A stretch of DNA of 64,000 nt from Pseudoflavonifractor sp. Marseille-P3106. GTDB lineage: Bacteria > Bacillota > Clostridia > Oscillospirales > Oscillospiraceae. Position 1 is the stretch's first letter. Each line of letters opens with the position of its first letter. A program made the translations under genes and the position numbers. The DNA lies in assembly GCA_900169975.1 (NCBI GenBank), contig LT827122.1, forward strand, positions 1-64,000. Direction: 5' to 3'. Positions 1-8,165 of the stretch are shown here, piece by piece. Below the pieces are notes generated by a model, which ran no database searches, had not been told where the DNA came from, and was given only the letters and a program-made list of their open reading frames with translations.

Positions 1-146
1 AGCTGCTTGATGCCCTGAGACTTGGCGCCGGGGTTGTCGTTGCCGTAGCCTTCCATGAGGTTGACAACACCCCACACTGCGAGACCGGCACCGAGGGCGA
101 TAACGAGCGTCTGAAGAACCGTGACAGCCTGATTGATGAAAGCCAT
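1..146 (-). CDS. Maff2-family small membrane protein, 3' end outside window
   Basis: The first 48 codons read MAFINQAVTVLQTLVIALG and continue through a hydrophobic segment to a polar GNDNPGAKSQGIKQ stretch. This is the pattern of Maff2-family proteins, small membrane proteins found next to VirD4/TraG in Clostridial conjugative elements. The start is ATG at 146 with a TCCTCC-complement Shine-Dalgarno at about 152-159. It lies downstream of the coupling-protein gene on the same strand, separated by a terminator hairpin. The family's role in the conjugative membrane complex is not established. The C-terminus is cut by the window edge. Confidence 0.8.
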   Translation of the reverse strand, partial: MAFINQAVTVLQTLVIALGAGLAVWGVVNLMEGYGNDNPGAKSQGIKQ

Positions 147-201
147 AGATTTTCCTCCTTGATTTGAAAAAGATTGGTTGTGTATTTTTGAAAATGGGCA
201 T

Positions 202-282
202 AAAAAAAGAAGCCCCGTCGCTGTTCTGCTTTGGGATGAGCCATCAGGCTTTACCCACTGCGCAGTGCAGCGACGGGGCTTT
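202..282 (-). terminator. Terminator between coupling protein and Maff2 genes
   Basis: A 13-bp GC-rich stem (AGCCCCGTCGCTG with its complement) encloses a long loop and is followed on the minus strand by a run of seven T. It begins at the stop codon of the VirD4-like gene, so it should reduce read-through into the Maff2 gene. Confidence 0.75.
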
Positions 283-2050
283 AATCTGCATCGACCTCGC
301 CCATATCATAGAGGTCGAATGTGTCATCGGGCTTGACCACCAGCTTGTGCTGCCGGTATTTCTCGATGTCAAAGGCGTTCCGCTTGTCATAGTCGGAGAG
401 CTGCCGGTACTTTGGATGCTTCGTAATGTCGTATTTGTTACTGAGAAAAGGTCTCACGCCTCGAAGCTGCAAAATACACTTGGCTCCGTCCATGACGGCG
501 ATCTCATCCTGAGACATCAGTTCCTTGCCGGTTTTCTGATAATTCAAGCCATAGGAGTTGTTGTTGGAACGGGTTTCTGAGGTGTTGTAAAGGTCGATTG
601 TCTCCTTGCCCAGCACCTCGCTGATTTCCTTGAGCGTGGATTTCTCCTTGCCGCCGAGGAAAAGGGTGCAGTCACAGTTGCCCGTGATGGTGTCAGCCGC
701 ATCCTTGTAGATGGTCTTGAGCTGAGACTGGGACTGCAAGATGATTGACGCCGAAATTTCCCGGCTTCGGATGGTTGCGATGAGCTTATCAAACTTCGGG
801 ATTTGACCGATGTTCGCAAACTCATCCAGCAGACAGCGCACATGGACGGGAAGCCGTCCGTTGTAAACGTCATCTGCCTTGTCGCAGAGAAGGTTGAAGA
901 GCTGGGAATACATGATTGCCACAATGAAGTTGAAGGTGTCATCGGTGTCGGAAATGATGACGAACAGCGCCGTCTTTCGGTCTCCGATGGTGTCCAGCTC
1001 CATCTCATCGTAGCTCATCAGCTCCCGCAGCTCTGCGATGTCGAAGGGCGCAAGCCTTGCACCGCAGGAAATTAAGATCGACTTGGCTGTTTTTCCCGCC
1101 GCCAATTTGTATTTGCGGTATTGCTTGACCGCGAAGTGATCCGGGTCACGGGCTTCCAGCTCGTCGAACATCTTGTCCACGGGATTCTTGAAGGTTTCAT
1201 CGTCCTCTCTGGCTTCCGAGGCATTGATCATTTCGAGCAGGGTAGTAAAGTTTTTCTCGTGATCAGGTGCCTCGTACCAGATGTAACCGATGAGGGCTGT
1301 ATAGTACAGCTTCTCCGCCTTCACCCAAAAATCTTCGCCGGACTTATCGCCATCTCCCTTCGTGTTGACGATGATCGTATTGACCAGCTTGAGGATGTCC
1401 TTCTCGCTGCGGATGTACGCGAATGGGTTGTAGTGCATGGATTTTTTGAAATTGATGGTGTTCAGCGACTTGATGACATAGCCGCCCTTTTCGAGCATCT
1501 TGCCGCACTCCACCAGCACTGTACCCTTCGGGTCAGTCACAACATAGCTGCTGTGCATCTGCATCAGGTTTGGCTTGACAAAAAAGCGCGTCTTGCCTGA
1601 GCCGGATCCTCCGATGACGAGGATGTTCTTGTTTCTGGCATATTTTGGCTGCTTCGGGCGGCTGTTCATGGTCAGGAACTCCGTCTGCGTCAAAATGACG
1701 TTGTTAGCGAACTCCGGGTCCGTGTACGGCTTGATGTCCTCCGGCTTGCCCCATCGGGCAGATCCGTATTCTTCGCCCTGCCGGAACTTCTTGCGGTTCT
1801 TGCCTTTGACGTAGACCGCCAGCTTGAGCAGCGCACCGGCAATCAGACCGATGAGCAGATCGACGGGATGAAAGCTGGGAAGCGGATTTGCAAAGGCAGT
1901 GCCGAATACAGCAAAGCCGTTTGTCAGCTTGTCGATGAACTCCGTGCCGGGAGCGAGACGAAACACGGCGGCAATCTTATCCGCAAAGTAGAAGGCGAAG
2001 ACATACGGAAGGTTCAGAAGAATGAGCTTCTTCACATCGGGTTTGCTCAC
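281..2050 (-). CDS. VirD4/TraG-type type IV coupling protein
   Basis: This 589-residue ATPase couples the relaxase-bound DNA strand to the type IV secretion channel in conjugation. Two hydrophobic segments lie near the N-terminus (residues about 8-27 and 61-82). Walker A is GGSGSGKTRFF (about 146-156), and a Walker B-like LLDEFANIGQ (about 411-420) is followed by the helicase-like SREISASIILQSQSQL stretch. These are hallmarks of the TraG/VirD4 (T4SS-DNA_transf) family. Length is normal. The start overlaps the end of pcfB by 4 bases (ATGA), so the pair is translationally coupled. Intact-looking, although nearby integration genes are broken. Confidence 0.93.
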   Translation of the reverse strand: MSKPDVKKLILLNLPYVFAFYFADKIAAVFRLAPGTEFIDKLTNGFAVFGTAFANPLPSFHPVDLLIGLIAGALLKLAVYVKGKNRKKFRQGEEYGSARWGKPEDIKPYTDPEFANNVILTQTEFLTMNSRPKQPKYARNKNILVIGGSGSGKTRFFVKPNLMQMHSSYVVTDPKGTVLVECGKMLEKGGYVIKSLNTINFKKSMHYNPFAYIRSEKDILKLVNTIIVNTKGDGDKSGEDFWVKAEKLYYTALIGYIWYEAPDHEKNFTTLLEMINASEAREDDETFKNPVDKMFDELEARDPDHFAVKQYRKYKLAAGKTAKSILISCGARLAPFDIAELRELMSYDEMELDTIGDRKTALFVIISDTDDTFNFIVAIMYSQLFNLLCDKADDVYNGRLPVHVRCLLDEFANIGQIPKFDKLIATIRSREISASIILQSQSQLKTIYKDAADTITGNCDCTLFLGGKEKSTLKEISEVLGKETIDLYNTSETRSNNNSYGLNYQKTGKELMSQDEIAVMDGAKCILQLRGVRPFLSNKYDITKHPKYRQLSDYDKRNAFDIEKYRQHKLVVKPDDTFDLYDMGEVDAD

Positions 2051-2538
2051 AGCTCCACACCCCGATCCTTGGTTTTGACCTTGACCTTCTCCTTGTGCTG
2101 CGCCTTGCTCTGGGCTTTCTCCTGATCCAGCTTGTGCCGGATGGACGGCTGTTCCTTCTGCTTGACCGTCTTGGCGGAGAACTCCTTGAAGGCGGCGGTC
2201 ATGACATCAACGTCCCGCCCCTTGAAGAAGACAAGATAGCTGGGCGGTTCTACGGAAAAGTCCTTCTTGAGCGCAAAGTCCAGACCGTATTTGCTGGCAG
2301 TTCGCTCAAAGGACTTGATGTTGCCGTCCGTCACTTCGATGTTGGAGATGGCGGCGTTCTGACTCATTAGGTGCTTGATGGACTGCTTGCCGCGATAGGT
2401 TTTGGGCTGCTGCATCTGCTTCTGCGCCTTTTCAATCTCCTGCACGAACTTGTCCAGAGCCTTTTTCAGCACCTCGGCAGAGATTTTGCCGCCCTTGATC
2501 ATGATTGCAACAACTTTGGTGTTGACTTCATCCTGCAT
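2047..2538 (-). CDS. PcfB-family conjugation protein
   Basis: This 163-residue protein starts MQDEVNTKVVAIMIKGGKIS, has the KALDKFVQEIEKA helix and a GRDVDVMTAAFKEF segment, then a Lys/Gln-rich charged tail. That is the PcfB (DUF3801) pattern seen immediately upstream of VirD4-like genes in Gram-positive conjugative elements. PcfB from pCF10 is an accessory factor of DNA transfer that works with the coupling protein. The ATG has an AGGAGG site 9 bases upstream, and the stop overlaps the start of the coupling-protein gene. Confidence 0.85.
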   Translation of the reverse strand: MQDEVNTKVVAIMIKGGKISAEVLKKALDKFVQEIEKAQKQMQQPKTYRGKQSIKHLMSQNAAISNIEVTDGNIKSFERTASKYGLDFALKKDFSVEPPSYLVFFKGRDVDVMTAAFKEFSAKTVKQKEQPSIRHKLDQEKAQSKAQHKEKVKVKTKDRGVEL

Positions 2539-2587
2539 TGCAGTGATACCTCCTTTCCTTGAGATGATTGAGGGGATGCTACCTTAG

Positions 2588-2623
2588 CTAAGGCGGCACA
2601 ATCCGGCGATAGATGATTTTCAT
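2588..2623 (-). CDS. Possible 11-residue peptide ORF
   Basis: An ATG at 2623 is preceded by a very strong GGAAAGGAGG site and opens a short frame, MKIIYRRIVPP, ending in TAG. The gap between the replication initiator and pcfB holds nothing else. It could be a coupling or leader peptide, or the shortened remnant of a longer gene. Only the ribosome site supports it. Confidence 0.25.
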   Translation of the reverse strand: MKIIYRRIVPP

Positions 2624-2666
2624 TTACACTGTCCTCCTTTCCGAGCATTGCTCACGATGGTATTCA

Positions 2667-3563
2667 TTAAAGAGTGTCTTCACAAAGGCTATAATCGTAG
2701 GTCTTCGGCTTCTTTGACCCTGCCGATCTGTCCTGCCCGTAGAAATCATGATTGACGAGGGCGGAGTAGTAATTGTCTATCGTCAGAGAAGCGTTATACA
2801 GAGCGGTCAACAGGTACGCCCGGATATTACGGATGTCTGACGGGTTCTTGTTCATTGCTTCCAGAACGTACTCAATGTGGCTGCTATTCAGCTTGAGAAA
2901 GCGGGACTTGACCACTTGCTGCGGCATATCCTCGCCGTTGATGCGGATGGTCGGAGCGGTAGAGCAGACGGCATCCAGCATGATGTCCATGATTTCCCGG
3001 AAGCGGTCTTTATCGAACTTCGGATCCTGACAGAGAATGTCGTAGTCAAGATTCTCTTTGATAATCTCTTCATACTCGCTTCGCTCATCCGTCCTGTCCA
3101 TCCCATCAAGATTGATGGATTGATAGTTCTTTGAGAGAGTATTTCTTTCTTGGGTAATTACTTGATCAGTATTTATTTGTGCGGACTTATCCCCGTGTGG
3201 ATTATCCACATCTGGCTTCTCCACACATGGATTTTCCGTGTGTGGCATTTCCCGTTCTGGCGTGGACTCCTGCGGCTCTTCGTATATCTCAAAGATTGTG
3301 CTGCTCATCCTGCCCTTACCGTCTCTCTGCCGGTGCCTGACGAGGTAGCCGTGTTTCTCAAGCTCACGGAGCGCGGAGAGAACGGCATCCGGACCTTCCT
3401 TGCAGATTGCAGAAAGTCCCTTGGTCGAGAACTTCCAGCCATCATTGAACGAGAGCATCTTTGAGAGAAGACCGACTGCCTTGAGTGACAGGCTCTTGTC
3501 TCGAAGGTGGAAGTTCGCCATGACCGTATAGCCACGATTCTTGTTTACGCGATAGACTGCCAC
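2667..3563 (-). CDS. Element replication initiator, RepA_N-like HTH plus DUF6017
   Basis: The N-terminus (MAVYRVNKNRGYTVMANFHLRDKSL) and winged-helix region match the replication-initiator-like proteins of Clostridial conjugative elements. The C-terminal third (ICQDPKFDKDRFREIMD through NYYSALVNHDFYG) matches DUF6017. The middle is a variable linker with VEKPDVDNPHGDK repeats. I chose GTG at 3563 because AAGGTGA sits at the right distance and the family starts at this AVYRVNKN motif. That gives 298 residues. It begins 5 bases after the antirepressor gene, in one operon. A broken paralogue lies at 14371-14601. Confidence 0.82.
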   Translation of the reverse strand: MAVYRVNKNRGYTVMANFHLRDKSLSLKAVGLLSKMLSFNDGWKFSTKGLSAICKEGPDAVLSALRELEKHGYLVRHRQRDGKGRMSSTIFEIYEEPQESTPEREMPHTENPCVEKPDVDNPHGDKSAQINTDQVITQERNTLSKNYQSINLDGMDRTDERSEYEEIIKENLDYDILCQDPKFDKDRFREIMDIMLDAVCSTAPTIRINGEDMPQQVVKSRFLKLNSSHIEYVLEAMNKNPSDIRNIRAYLLTALYNASLTIDNYYSALVNHDFYGQDRSAGSKKPKTYDYSLCEDTL

Positions 3564-3568
3564 AGAAA

Positions 3569-4330
3569 TCACCTTGCCATCTTGGAAAGCAGCTCTTCGC
3601 CGCACTTTTTCTGGAACTTCATTCGGATGACATCCTTGCCCTTCGGCGTGAAGTAGGTCTGAGAACCGGTGTAGCAGTACGTCACAAAATCGCGGACGAT
3701 AAACAGTCCGGCATTGCTGTCCTTGTTGTAGGGAAGAAGCTGACCGGAGGGAGATCGGAATAGGTACTTCTCCCTGAGAAGAAACTGGACGAACTTGCGC
3801 TCCGGGATTTTCAGTTCCTTCGCCGTCGTTCGGATATTGGTGCAGTCATCCGGATTGATAAAGGCGTCGTAGTAATCGGCTTTGGGCTTTGCCGTGTTCA
3901 GCTCACACTTAAGAGCCTTTACGCGATTCTTTTCCAGAATCAACGCCTGAGCAAACTCCACAATGACCGCCGGTTCCTTCTGAATGCGTTCCAGAAGGGA
4001 GTCCGTCATGTAGCCGCCGGTCTTGCGAATGGTAGGAATGACCTCATCAAATACCCACAGTTCAAACTTTTCAGCCGCAGGAAGTTTGCTGCGAATAATT
4101 AGCCGATAAACGTCTCCTTCCGGGATGAAGTTGATACTCTGAACTTTCCCGCTGATAGGGGTAGAACGTTTCGTTATAGCCCTGCAATGGTCGTTGACCG
4201 CCTTGTTCGGGTTGGTGTAACCGAGTGCCTTTGCAACATCTGCTGCACAGAACAGAACTTTTTCTCCTTCGAGGATTGTTCTTACCTCACCAAACTGTTC
4301 ATTCTTGAAGATTTCGATTTTGTTATCCAT
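3569..4330 (-). CDS. Phage-type antirepressor, BRO-N plus KilAC
   Basis: The 253-residue protein has an N-terminal BRO domain (MDNKIEIFKNEQFGEVRTIL to WVFDEVIPTIRKTGGYM, about 1-115). The C-terminal KilAC-like DNA-binding domain (ALILEKNRVKALKCE to end) contains the NIRTTAKELKIPERKFVQFL helix-turn-helix. Such proteins act as antirepressors or regulators in phages and conjugative elements. ATG at 4330 has a GGAAAGG site and overlaps the stop of the Cys-rich gene upstream. A longer frame to 4507 exists but lacks a better ribosome site and would overlap that gene. Confidence 0.85.
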   Translation of the reverse strand: MDNKIEIFKNEQFGEVRTILEGEKVLFCAADVAKALGYTNPNKAVNDHCRAITKRSTPISGKVQSINFIPEGDVYRLIIRSKLPAAEKFELWVFDEVIPTIRKTGGYMTDSLLERIQKEPAVIVEFAQALILEKNRVKALKCELNTAKPKADYYDAFINPDDCTNIRTTAKELKIPERKFVQFLLREKYLFRSPSGQLLPYNKDSNAGLFIVRDFVTYCYTGSQTYFTPKGKDVIRMKFQKKCGEELLSKMAR

Positions 4331-4571
4331 GACAGGTTTCCTTTCCGGCATCAGATGTGCCACTTTGATTTTTGAGTGTAGAAACGGGATTGCAGCAGTA
4401 GGGACACTCTGCAAACACGCAGGACTGATATTTCCAGTGAGGACGGTGAAAGCGGCAGCTTCGGCACTCAGGGAGAATGCCATCCGCGCCGCTGTCAAAA
4501 TGCTCAAAGCCGGGTGTGGTCTGCATCAGCAATTCCAGTGCTTGCAGATTACCGGCTGTCATGCGTTTCAT
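4323..4571 (-). CDS. Small Cys-rich conserved element protein
   Basis: An 82-residue protein with a start supported by AAAGGAG upstream of ATG 4571. It contains CRSC (about 36-39) and CVFAECPYC (about 51-59), six Cys/His-rich positions that suggest a zinc knuckle. Its stop overlaps the start of the antirepressor gene by 8 bases, so the two are probably co-translated. I recognise it only as a companion gene in this type of conjugative element. Function unknown. Confidence 0.65.
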   Translation of the reverse strand: MKRMTAGNLQALELLMQTTPGFEHFDSGADGILPECRSCRFHRPHWKYQSCVFAECPYCCNPVSTLKNQSGTSDAGKETCHG

Positions 4572-4627
4572 GCTTAAAAACTCCTTTCCTTAGCCGCATC
4601 GCCAGCAAATATTCCGGCTTTTGGGCA

Positions 4628-4683
4628 ACAAAAAAAGAGGGTTTGCTTCTTACTCCAAATTGGAGAAGAAACAAACCCTCTTC
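4628..4683 (-). terminator. Terminator or attenuator after DUF6050 gene
   Basis: A long stem (AAGAGGGTTTG with CAAACCCTCTT, inner pairs from CTCC/GGAG) is followed by TTTTTTTG on the minus strand. It lies between the DUF6050 gene and the Cys-rich gene, so it may limit transcription of the replication module. Confidence 0.75.
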
Positions 4684-4697
4684 GTTTACGATGTAGT

Positions 4698-5006
4698 TCA
4701 GATGATTTCTCGGATGGTATGAATGACACCGAGCAGCAGCCCGATGAAGAAGGCAAGTCCTCCGATAAGACCGCCTATGATTAAGTTCAATGAGAAGATG
4801 CCGACTGAGCCGGAGATACCGTAGCCGCTGGGAACGAGCCAGAGGCACATCCTCCGGATGCCGAATGGCAAGCCGACGCAGATCCACATAAGGAAGTAGT
4901 CACATACGCCGTCAGGCATATAGATCGGCTTGAGAAATGACGCGAGGCAGAACGCAAGCGCGATTGGAAGCAGAACCTCCTTCAAGAAGACTTTGATAGC
5001 ACCCAC
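4698..5006 (-). CDS. DUF6050-like small membrane protein
   Basis: A 102-residue protein with three hydrophobic segments (about 10-30, 36-58 and 68-95), typical of DUF6050-family proteins in Clostridial conjugative elements. GTG at 5006 follows a perfect AAGGAGG with a 5-base spacer. It is the first gene of the minus-strand replication module. Function unknown; the membrane topology suggests an entry-exclusion or transfer accessory role, which is only a guess. Confidence 0.6.
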   Translation of the reverse strand: MGAIKVFLKEVLLPIALAFCLASFLKPIYMPDGVCDYFLMWICVGLPFGIRRMCLWLVPSGYGISGSVGIFSLNLIIGGLIGGLAFFIGLLLGVIHTIREII

Positions 5007-5085
5007 TATATCCTCCTTCTGCCGGAAGTGTGCAGCAGCACCCTCCGGCTTGCTTGATTATTGTGAAAGTCCTTTGTTTTCGGTC

Positions 5086-5144
5086 AAAAAAAGAAGGGAC
5101 TAAGCCAGAATGCCTTGATTTTCAAGGTCTTTCTGATTTAGTCC
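5086..5144 (-). terminator. Terminator inside the 3' end of the recombinase remnant
   Basis: A nested hairpin (GGACTAA with TTAGTCC, inner CCTTG/CAAGG) is followed by TTCTTTTTTT on the minus strand. The recombinase remnant's stop codon lies within this hairpin, so the frame ends in terminator DNA and not in a normal C-terminus. Confidence 0.75.
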
Positions 5145-5426
5145 TATTATCGCACAATAATCTTTGACAAATACTGCGGCGGCCCGCCCCTGTTCAAGCT
5201 GCCGGATCATCTCCACAAAACCAGGACGGTCCATGGTGACGCCAGAGATACCGTCATCTAGGAAATGGACCAGATTGGTGTAGCCTTTCTCTTTCGCCAC
5301 TTTGGTCAGCAGCTTTTTCTGGTTGCCGATGCTGTAACTCTCACCCTCCAGATTATCGTCACGGGAAAGCCGCTCGTAGAGGAAAGCGGTCGTGTCACGG
5401 GATTTTTTGTAATTCGACTGTCTCAT
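5100..5426 (-). pseudogene. Truncated large serine recombinase
   Basis: From ATG 5426 (AGGAGG upstream) the frame gives the start of a resolvase domain: TTAFLYERLSRDDNLEGES with SIGNQKKLL, then FLDDGISGVTMDRPGFVEMI and AAAVFVKD. In full-length Tn4451/Tn5397-type recombinases VKD is followed by MSRxGRDYL. Here it jumps to YCAIIGLNQ and stops after 108 residues. The catalytic Ser that normally lies before RLSRDD in these proteins is replaced or lost (LYERLSRDD is present). The whole recombinase and C-terminal regions (usually 400 or more residues) are missing, so it cannot integrate or excise the element. Confidence 0.8.
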
Positions 5427-5522
5427 AAGTCCTCCTTTCCGGACAGCCGAACAGTGCATATCTTGTATTCCCAATACAATTATACCGCCGCCCTCTGCCC
5501 GTGTCAGCCGGGTATGGAGAGT

Positions 5523-5702
5523 TTACAGTTTCTCACATTCGGCCTTCATCAATCGAAGAAGAATGTTGCCCAAGGTATCCGGGCTTTTCTCTTTGAAAAC
5601 AGACTCTACGACAAACGACCTATTGCCGAAGCGATAAGTCATTTTTTCAAGTTGTACTTGATGTTGCTTTGGAATATCTGGGGGTACAGGTTTCTCTTTC
5701 AT
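5523..5702 (-). CDS. tnpW: Transposon-encoded protein TnpW
   Basis: A 59-residue protein, MKEKPVPPDIPKQHQ, followed by the TYRFGNRSFVVES and FKEKSPDTLGNILLRLMK blocks that define the small TnpW proteins of Tn4451-like elements. ATG 5702 has a GGAAAGG site. In intact elements it lies between the HTH gene and the serine recombinase, as here. Because of a 2-base deletion in the HTH gene, its frame is continuous with that gene upstream; this is a by-product and not a fusion protein. Function unknown. Confidence 0.8.
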   Translation of the reverse strand: MKEKPVPPDIPKQHQVQLEKMTYRFGNRSFVVESVFKEKSPDTLGNILLRLMKAECEKL

Positions 5703-5739
5703 GGATTGCCTTCCTTTCCTCTCACATAGAAAAATGAAT

Positions 5740-5798
5740 CCAGCCCAGGCTGACGGCGGGCGCAGAAAGGGAACACCGCCCGCCGATGCCTGGCCTGG
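5740..5798. other. Large GC-rich hairpin between HTH gene and tnpW
   Basis: Two arms, CCAGCCCAGGCTGACGGCGGG and its near-complement, pair over roughly 24 bp with few mismatches around a short loop. There is no T run on the minus strand, so it is more likely an RNA-stability or processing hairpin than a terminator. Confidence 0.5.
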
Positions 5799-5803
5799 TG
5801 CAG

Positions 5804-6035
5804 TTATTTCCGAACGACAGCCCGAATCAGTTGGGTTTCCAGACAATGCTTCATGCGGGTATCCACACACATGAGGAGTTCCGTCCTTGTCATAGAGAGT
5901 ACGGGTACACAGGCGGCCCATATAGTCGTCGTAGTACCGCAGCACTTGCTCCATGGCCTCGCTGTCACCGCCGGAGGCCGCATGGATCACCCAAACGGGC
6001 GGCAGGTCCTTTCCCTTGTGGATGGGCTCTGTCAT
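5804..6035 (-). pseudogene. HTH-domain regulator with 2-base deletion
   Basis: The frame from ATG 6035 reads MTEPIHKGKDLPPVWVIHAA then AMEQVLRYYDDYMGRLCTRT and DGTPHVC, the small helix-turn-helix protein that follows the sigma gene in Tn916/Tn4451-type elements. After HVC the frame is lost. Adding two bases in the TG repeat at about 5863-5872 restores VDTRMKHCLETQLIRAVVRK and a TAA at 5804. It is therefore a frameshifted copy of a 76-78-residue gene, or a dinucleotide-repeat length error. It starts 6 bases after the sigma gene. Confidence 0.75.
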
Positions 6036-6040
6036 TTTCC

Positions 6041-6472
6041 TCAGCCTCCTTTCGGCATCAGCGCCGACAATGCTTCGCGCAGCTCCTGCAGCGCCCTCGT
6101 CCGGTGCCGCTGAACGGCGCTCCGGGACATCCCAACGAGATCGCCGATCTCACCATCTGCCAGATCCAGGGTGCAGTGCAAAATCAAAATGCTCTGCGCC
6201 GTCTGTGGCAATGCGGAGAAAGCCTCGGCTACAAGCTCGTTGTCGATATGTAGATCGTAGCCGTGCGACGAGAACACAATGCTGTCGCTGGGGTAACGAT
6301 CTACGACGCAGAGCTTGTCCAGCTCCGCCTGGGACAAGTCGCTAAAGAAGGCTTCACGCTCTCTTTGGCGCTTCATGTTCCGCAGGTAGGCTCTGGCCTC
6401 GTTTCGCAATACCTTCTTGCAAAAAGCATCGAACCGGCATTGCTCACCATAGTCGCGGGGGTTAGATTCCAT
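6041..6472 (-). CDS. Sigma-70-like regulator of a Tn916/Tn4451-type element
   Basis: A 143-residue protein with a region-2-like N-terminus (FDAFCKKVLRNEARAYLRNMKRQRERE) and a region-4 helix-turn-helix near the C-terminus (ALPQTAQSILILHCTLDLADGEIGDLVGMSRSAVQRHRTRALQEL). Such sigma-like proteins control excision or transfer genes in conjugative transposons. I chose ATG 6472 because AAGGGGGTGA lies 5-7 bases upstream; the GTG three codons earlier overlaps that site. It is followed at 6 bases by the broken HTH gene. Confidence 0.82.
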   Translation of the reverse strand: MESNPRDYGEQCRFDAFCKKVLRNEARAYLRNMKRQREREAFFSDLSQAELDKLCVVDRYPSDSIVFSSHGYDLHIDNELVAEAFSALPQTAQSILILHCTLDLADGEIGDLVGMSRSAVQRHRTRALQELREALSALMPKGG

Positions 6473-6624
6473 CAGTTTCACCCCCTTTCCATGGGGGGAT
6501 CAGGTGGTTCTCTCCCTTTCCGCTACTACCAATCCTGCGGGAGCGTGTTCTGCCCGCTGAACGCCTCCTTTTTGAAGAAAATTTGAGAAAAGCAACGGCC
6601 AGCCATCCCGACCGCAGGAAACGA

Positions 6625-6660
6625 CAAAAAGCGCCCGGCAGGTCACAGACCCACCGGGCG
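6625..6660 (-). terminator. Second terminator downstream of the exporter operon
   Basis: CGCCCGG and CCGGGCG arms with inner GGTC/GACC pairs, then GCTTTTTG on the minus strand. Confidence 0.7.
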
Positions 6661-6852
6661 AAATAGCAAGTGATATGCAGATTCTTTACATGGTATAGTT
6701 CATACTCATCGCCAAACCTCTCCACCAACTGGAACGGGCTTTTTTTGAGCTGTTAGGTGGGTGAAAAATGAAAAAGGACACAGCGATACCTCCCCGATAC
6801 CGCCGTATCCTTAAAAAAGGGCGACTTTAATACACCCCCCGTATTCTCATTT

Positions 6853-6900
6853 TTTGAAAAGAAAACGGCGGTCTTGATTTCTTGTTTTCAAAACCGCCGC
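6853..6900 (-). terminator. Terminator of the TetR-ABC-MFS operon
   Basis: CGGCGGT/ACCGCCG stem with a 20-base A/T-rich loop, followed by TTTTCTTTTC on the minus strand, 30 bases after the MFS stop codon. Confidence 0.75.
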
Positions 6901-6929
6901 ATTCCGTCAGCGGTTTGCGCCGCCAGGAA

Positions 6930-8165
6930 TCAATTCTTTTCGAAGTTTACAAAAAACCTTGAGGATGCCAGACCAATCACACATACCAGTAATCCACTGG
7001 GGATCAACACCCAATAGGGACTATCTGAAAACCAATCAAACAGCGCCCCATAGATGATCTGTCCTGCAGGCTGGGCACACATGGCAAGAGTGAATACATA
7101 AGACATGATCTTCCCCATCAAATGTTCGGGAGTTCGAGCCTGAATGACGGAGATTGCATAGGTAGAAAACAGACTGCACCCAAATTGCCCAAGGCTGAAC
7201 ATGACAAGGAGAATGATGTAAATACCGAGAGGCCCTACAGGTAAGAAAAAAGCAATTCCCGTTGGAATGAGGCTAAGGCCAAGTCCCATAAAGACAAAGG
7301 CCAGCCAGCGCATACGGAATTTCTGCGCTGTAATTCCCACAAAGAGGCTGCCCAGCACGGCGGCCACACCCATAACACTTTCCGCTGCTCCGTAATGCTC
7401 TGCCGAGAGTCCAAGAACAGTCCGCACTAAGTAAGGAAAGCCGACCACCACCGTACCGGCTACAAACAAGCTGGCCAGGGCTGCAAGCAGGAGCAATTTG
7501 AGGATACCCGGCTGCTCTCGGCGCAGGAAGTGAATGCTGACGGAGAAGTCCTCTCTAATGATCTCCCGGACGCTCATAGTGACTTCCGCCTTCTGATAGT
7601 CCAGGCGAATGAAGCACTCCAGAATAGCAGTGAGGAAAAAGCAGGCCACCGTTCCCCAGAGGACCGGAATAAGTCCAAAAGCAGCGTAAACTAGGCTGCC
7701 CAGAAATGGGGTGATAAGCCCGGCAATGGCCTGTACTTGATTTACTGCCGCATTTCCTTTCATCAAATTGTCTCCAGAGAGCATCTGGGGGATGCAGGCC
7801 TGTACTGTGGGAGACTCAAAAGCAGCCAGGACAGACAGGATCACCAACAATGCGCCGATGACCCAGATATCATGTCCAAAGGGCAGCACCAATCCGGCAA
7901 CCAGCACGGTGCATCCGGAGAGAGTGTCCAGCCCCACCATGATGTTACGCCGGTTGGCTCGATCCGCCAGAATACCGCCAAAGGGGGACAACAGGATGGT
8001 AGGAAGCATGGCTACTGCCAGCAATGTCGCAAAAATGGACGCCGAGCCGGTCTGCTCCAGCACATACATAGAAAGTGCAAACTTTAGAGTATAGTTGCCA
8101 ATCAGGGAACTGACCTGCCCCAGAATCAGAAAAGTAAAATTGCGGGTGAATAGTTTGTCTCTCAT
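6930..8165 (-). CDS. MFS-family exporter
   Basis: A 411-residue, 12-segment major facilitator protein. The N-terminal half starts MRDKLFTRNFTFLILGQVSS and carries the loop 2-3 motif GGILADRANRRNIM (about 57-70). The family resembles MFS_3-type drug or macrolide efflux proteins. ATG 8165 has GGAGG at a proper distance; upstream in-frame residues are low-quality and lie in the preceding gene. It overlaps the small gene 8162-8461 by 4 bases (ATGA), so it is the last gene of a coupled ABC-ABC-small-MFS operon. Substrate unknown. Confidence 0.88.
   Translation of the reverse strand: MRDKLFTRNFTFLILGQVSSLIGNYTLKFALSMYVLEQTGSASIFATLLAVAMLPTILLSPFGGILADRANRRNIMVGLDTLSGCTVLVAGLVLPFGHDIWVIGALLVILSVLAAFESPTVQACIPQMLSGDNLMKGNAAVNQVQAIAGLITPFLGSLVYAAFGLIPVLWGTVACFFLTAILECFIRLDYQKAEVTMSVREIIREDFSVSIHFLRREQPGILKLLLLAALASLFVAGTVVVGFPYLVRTVLGLSAEHYGAAESVMGVAAVLGSLFVGITAQKFRMRWLAFVFMGLGLSLIPTGIAFFLPVGPLGIYIILLVMFSLGQFGCSLFSTYAISVIQARTPEHLMGKIMSYVFTLAMCAQPAGQIIYGALFDWFSDSPYWVLIPSGLLVCVIGLASSRFFVNFEKN

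Larger units (their letters stand above)
6473..6929. other. Non-coding gap between sigma gene and MFS exporter
   Basis: This 457-base stretch holds two minus-strand terminators (listed separately) and AT-rich leader sequence for the sigma gene. I see no credible gene; the 88-codon frame at 6462-6728 has no family features and overlaps a terminator. Confidence 0.6.

Noticed and set aside
5523-6035. A single 170-codon protein covering the HTH gene and tnpW
   Set aside because: It arises from a 2-base deletion; the two halves match separate families and the second has its own ribosome site.
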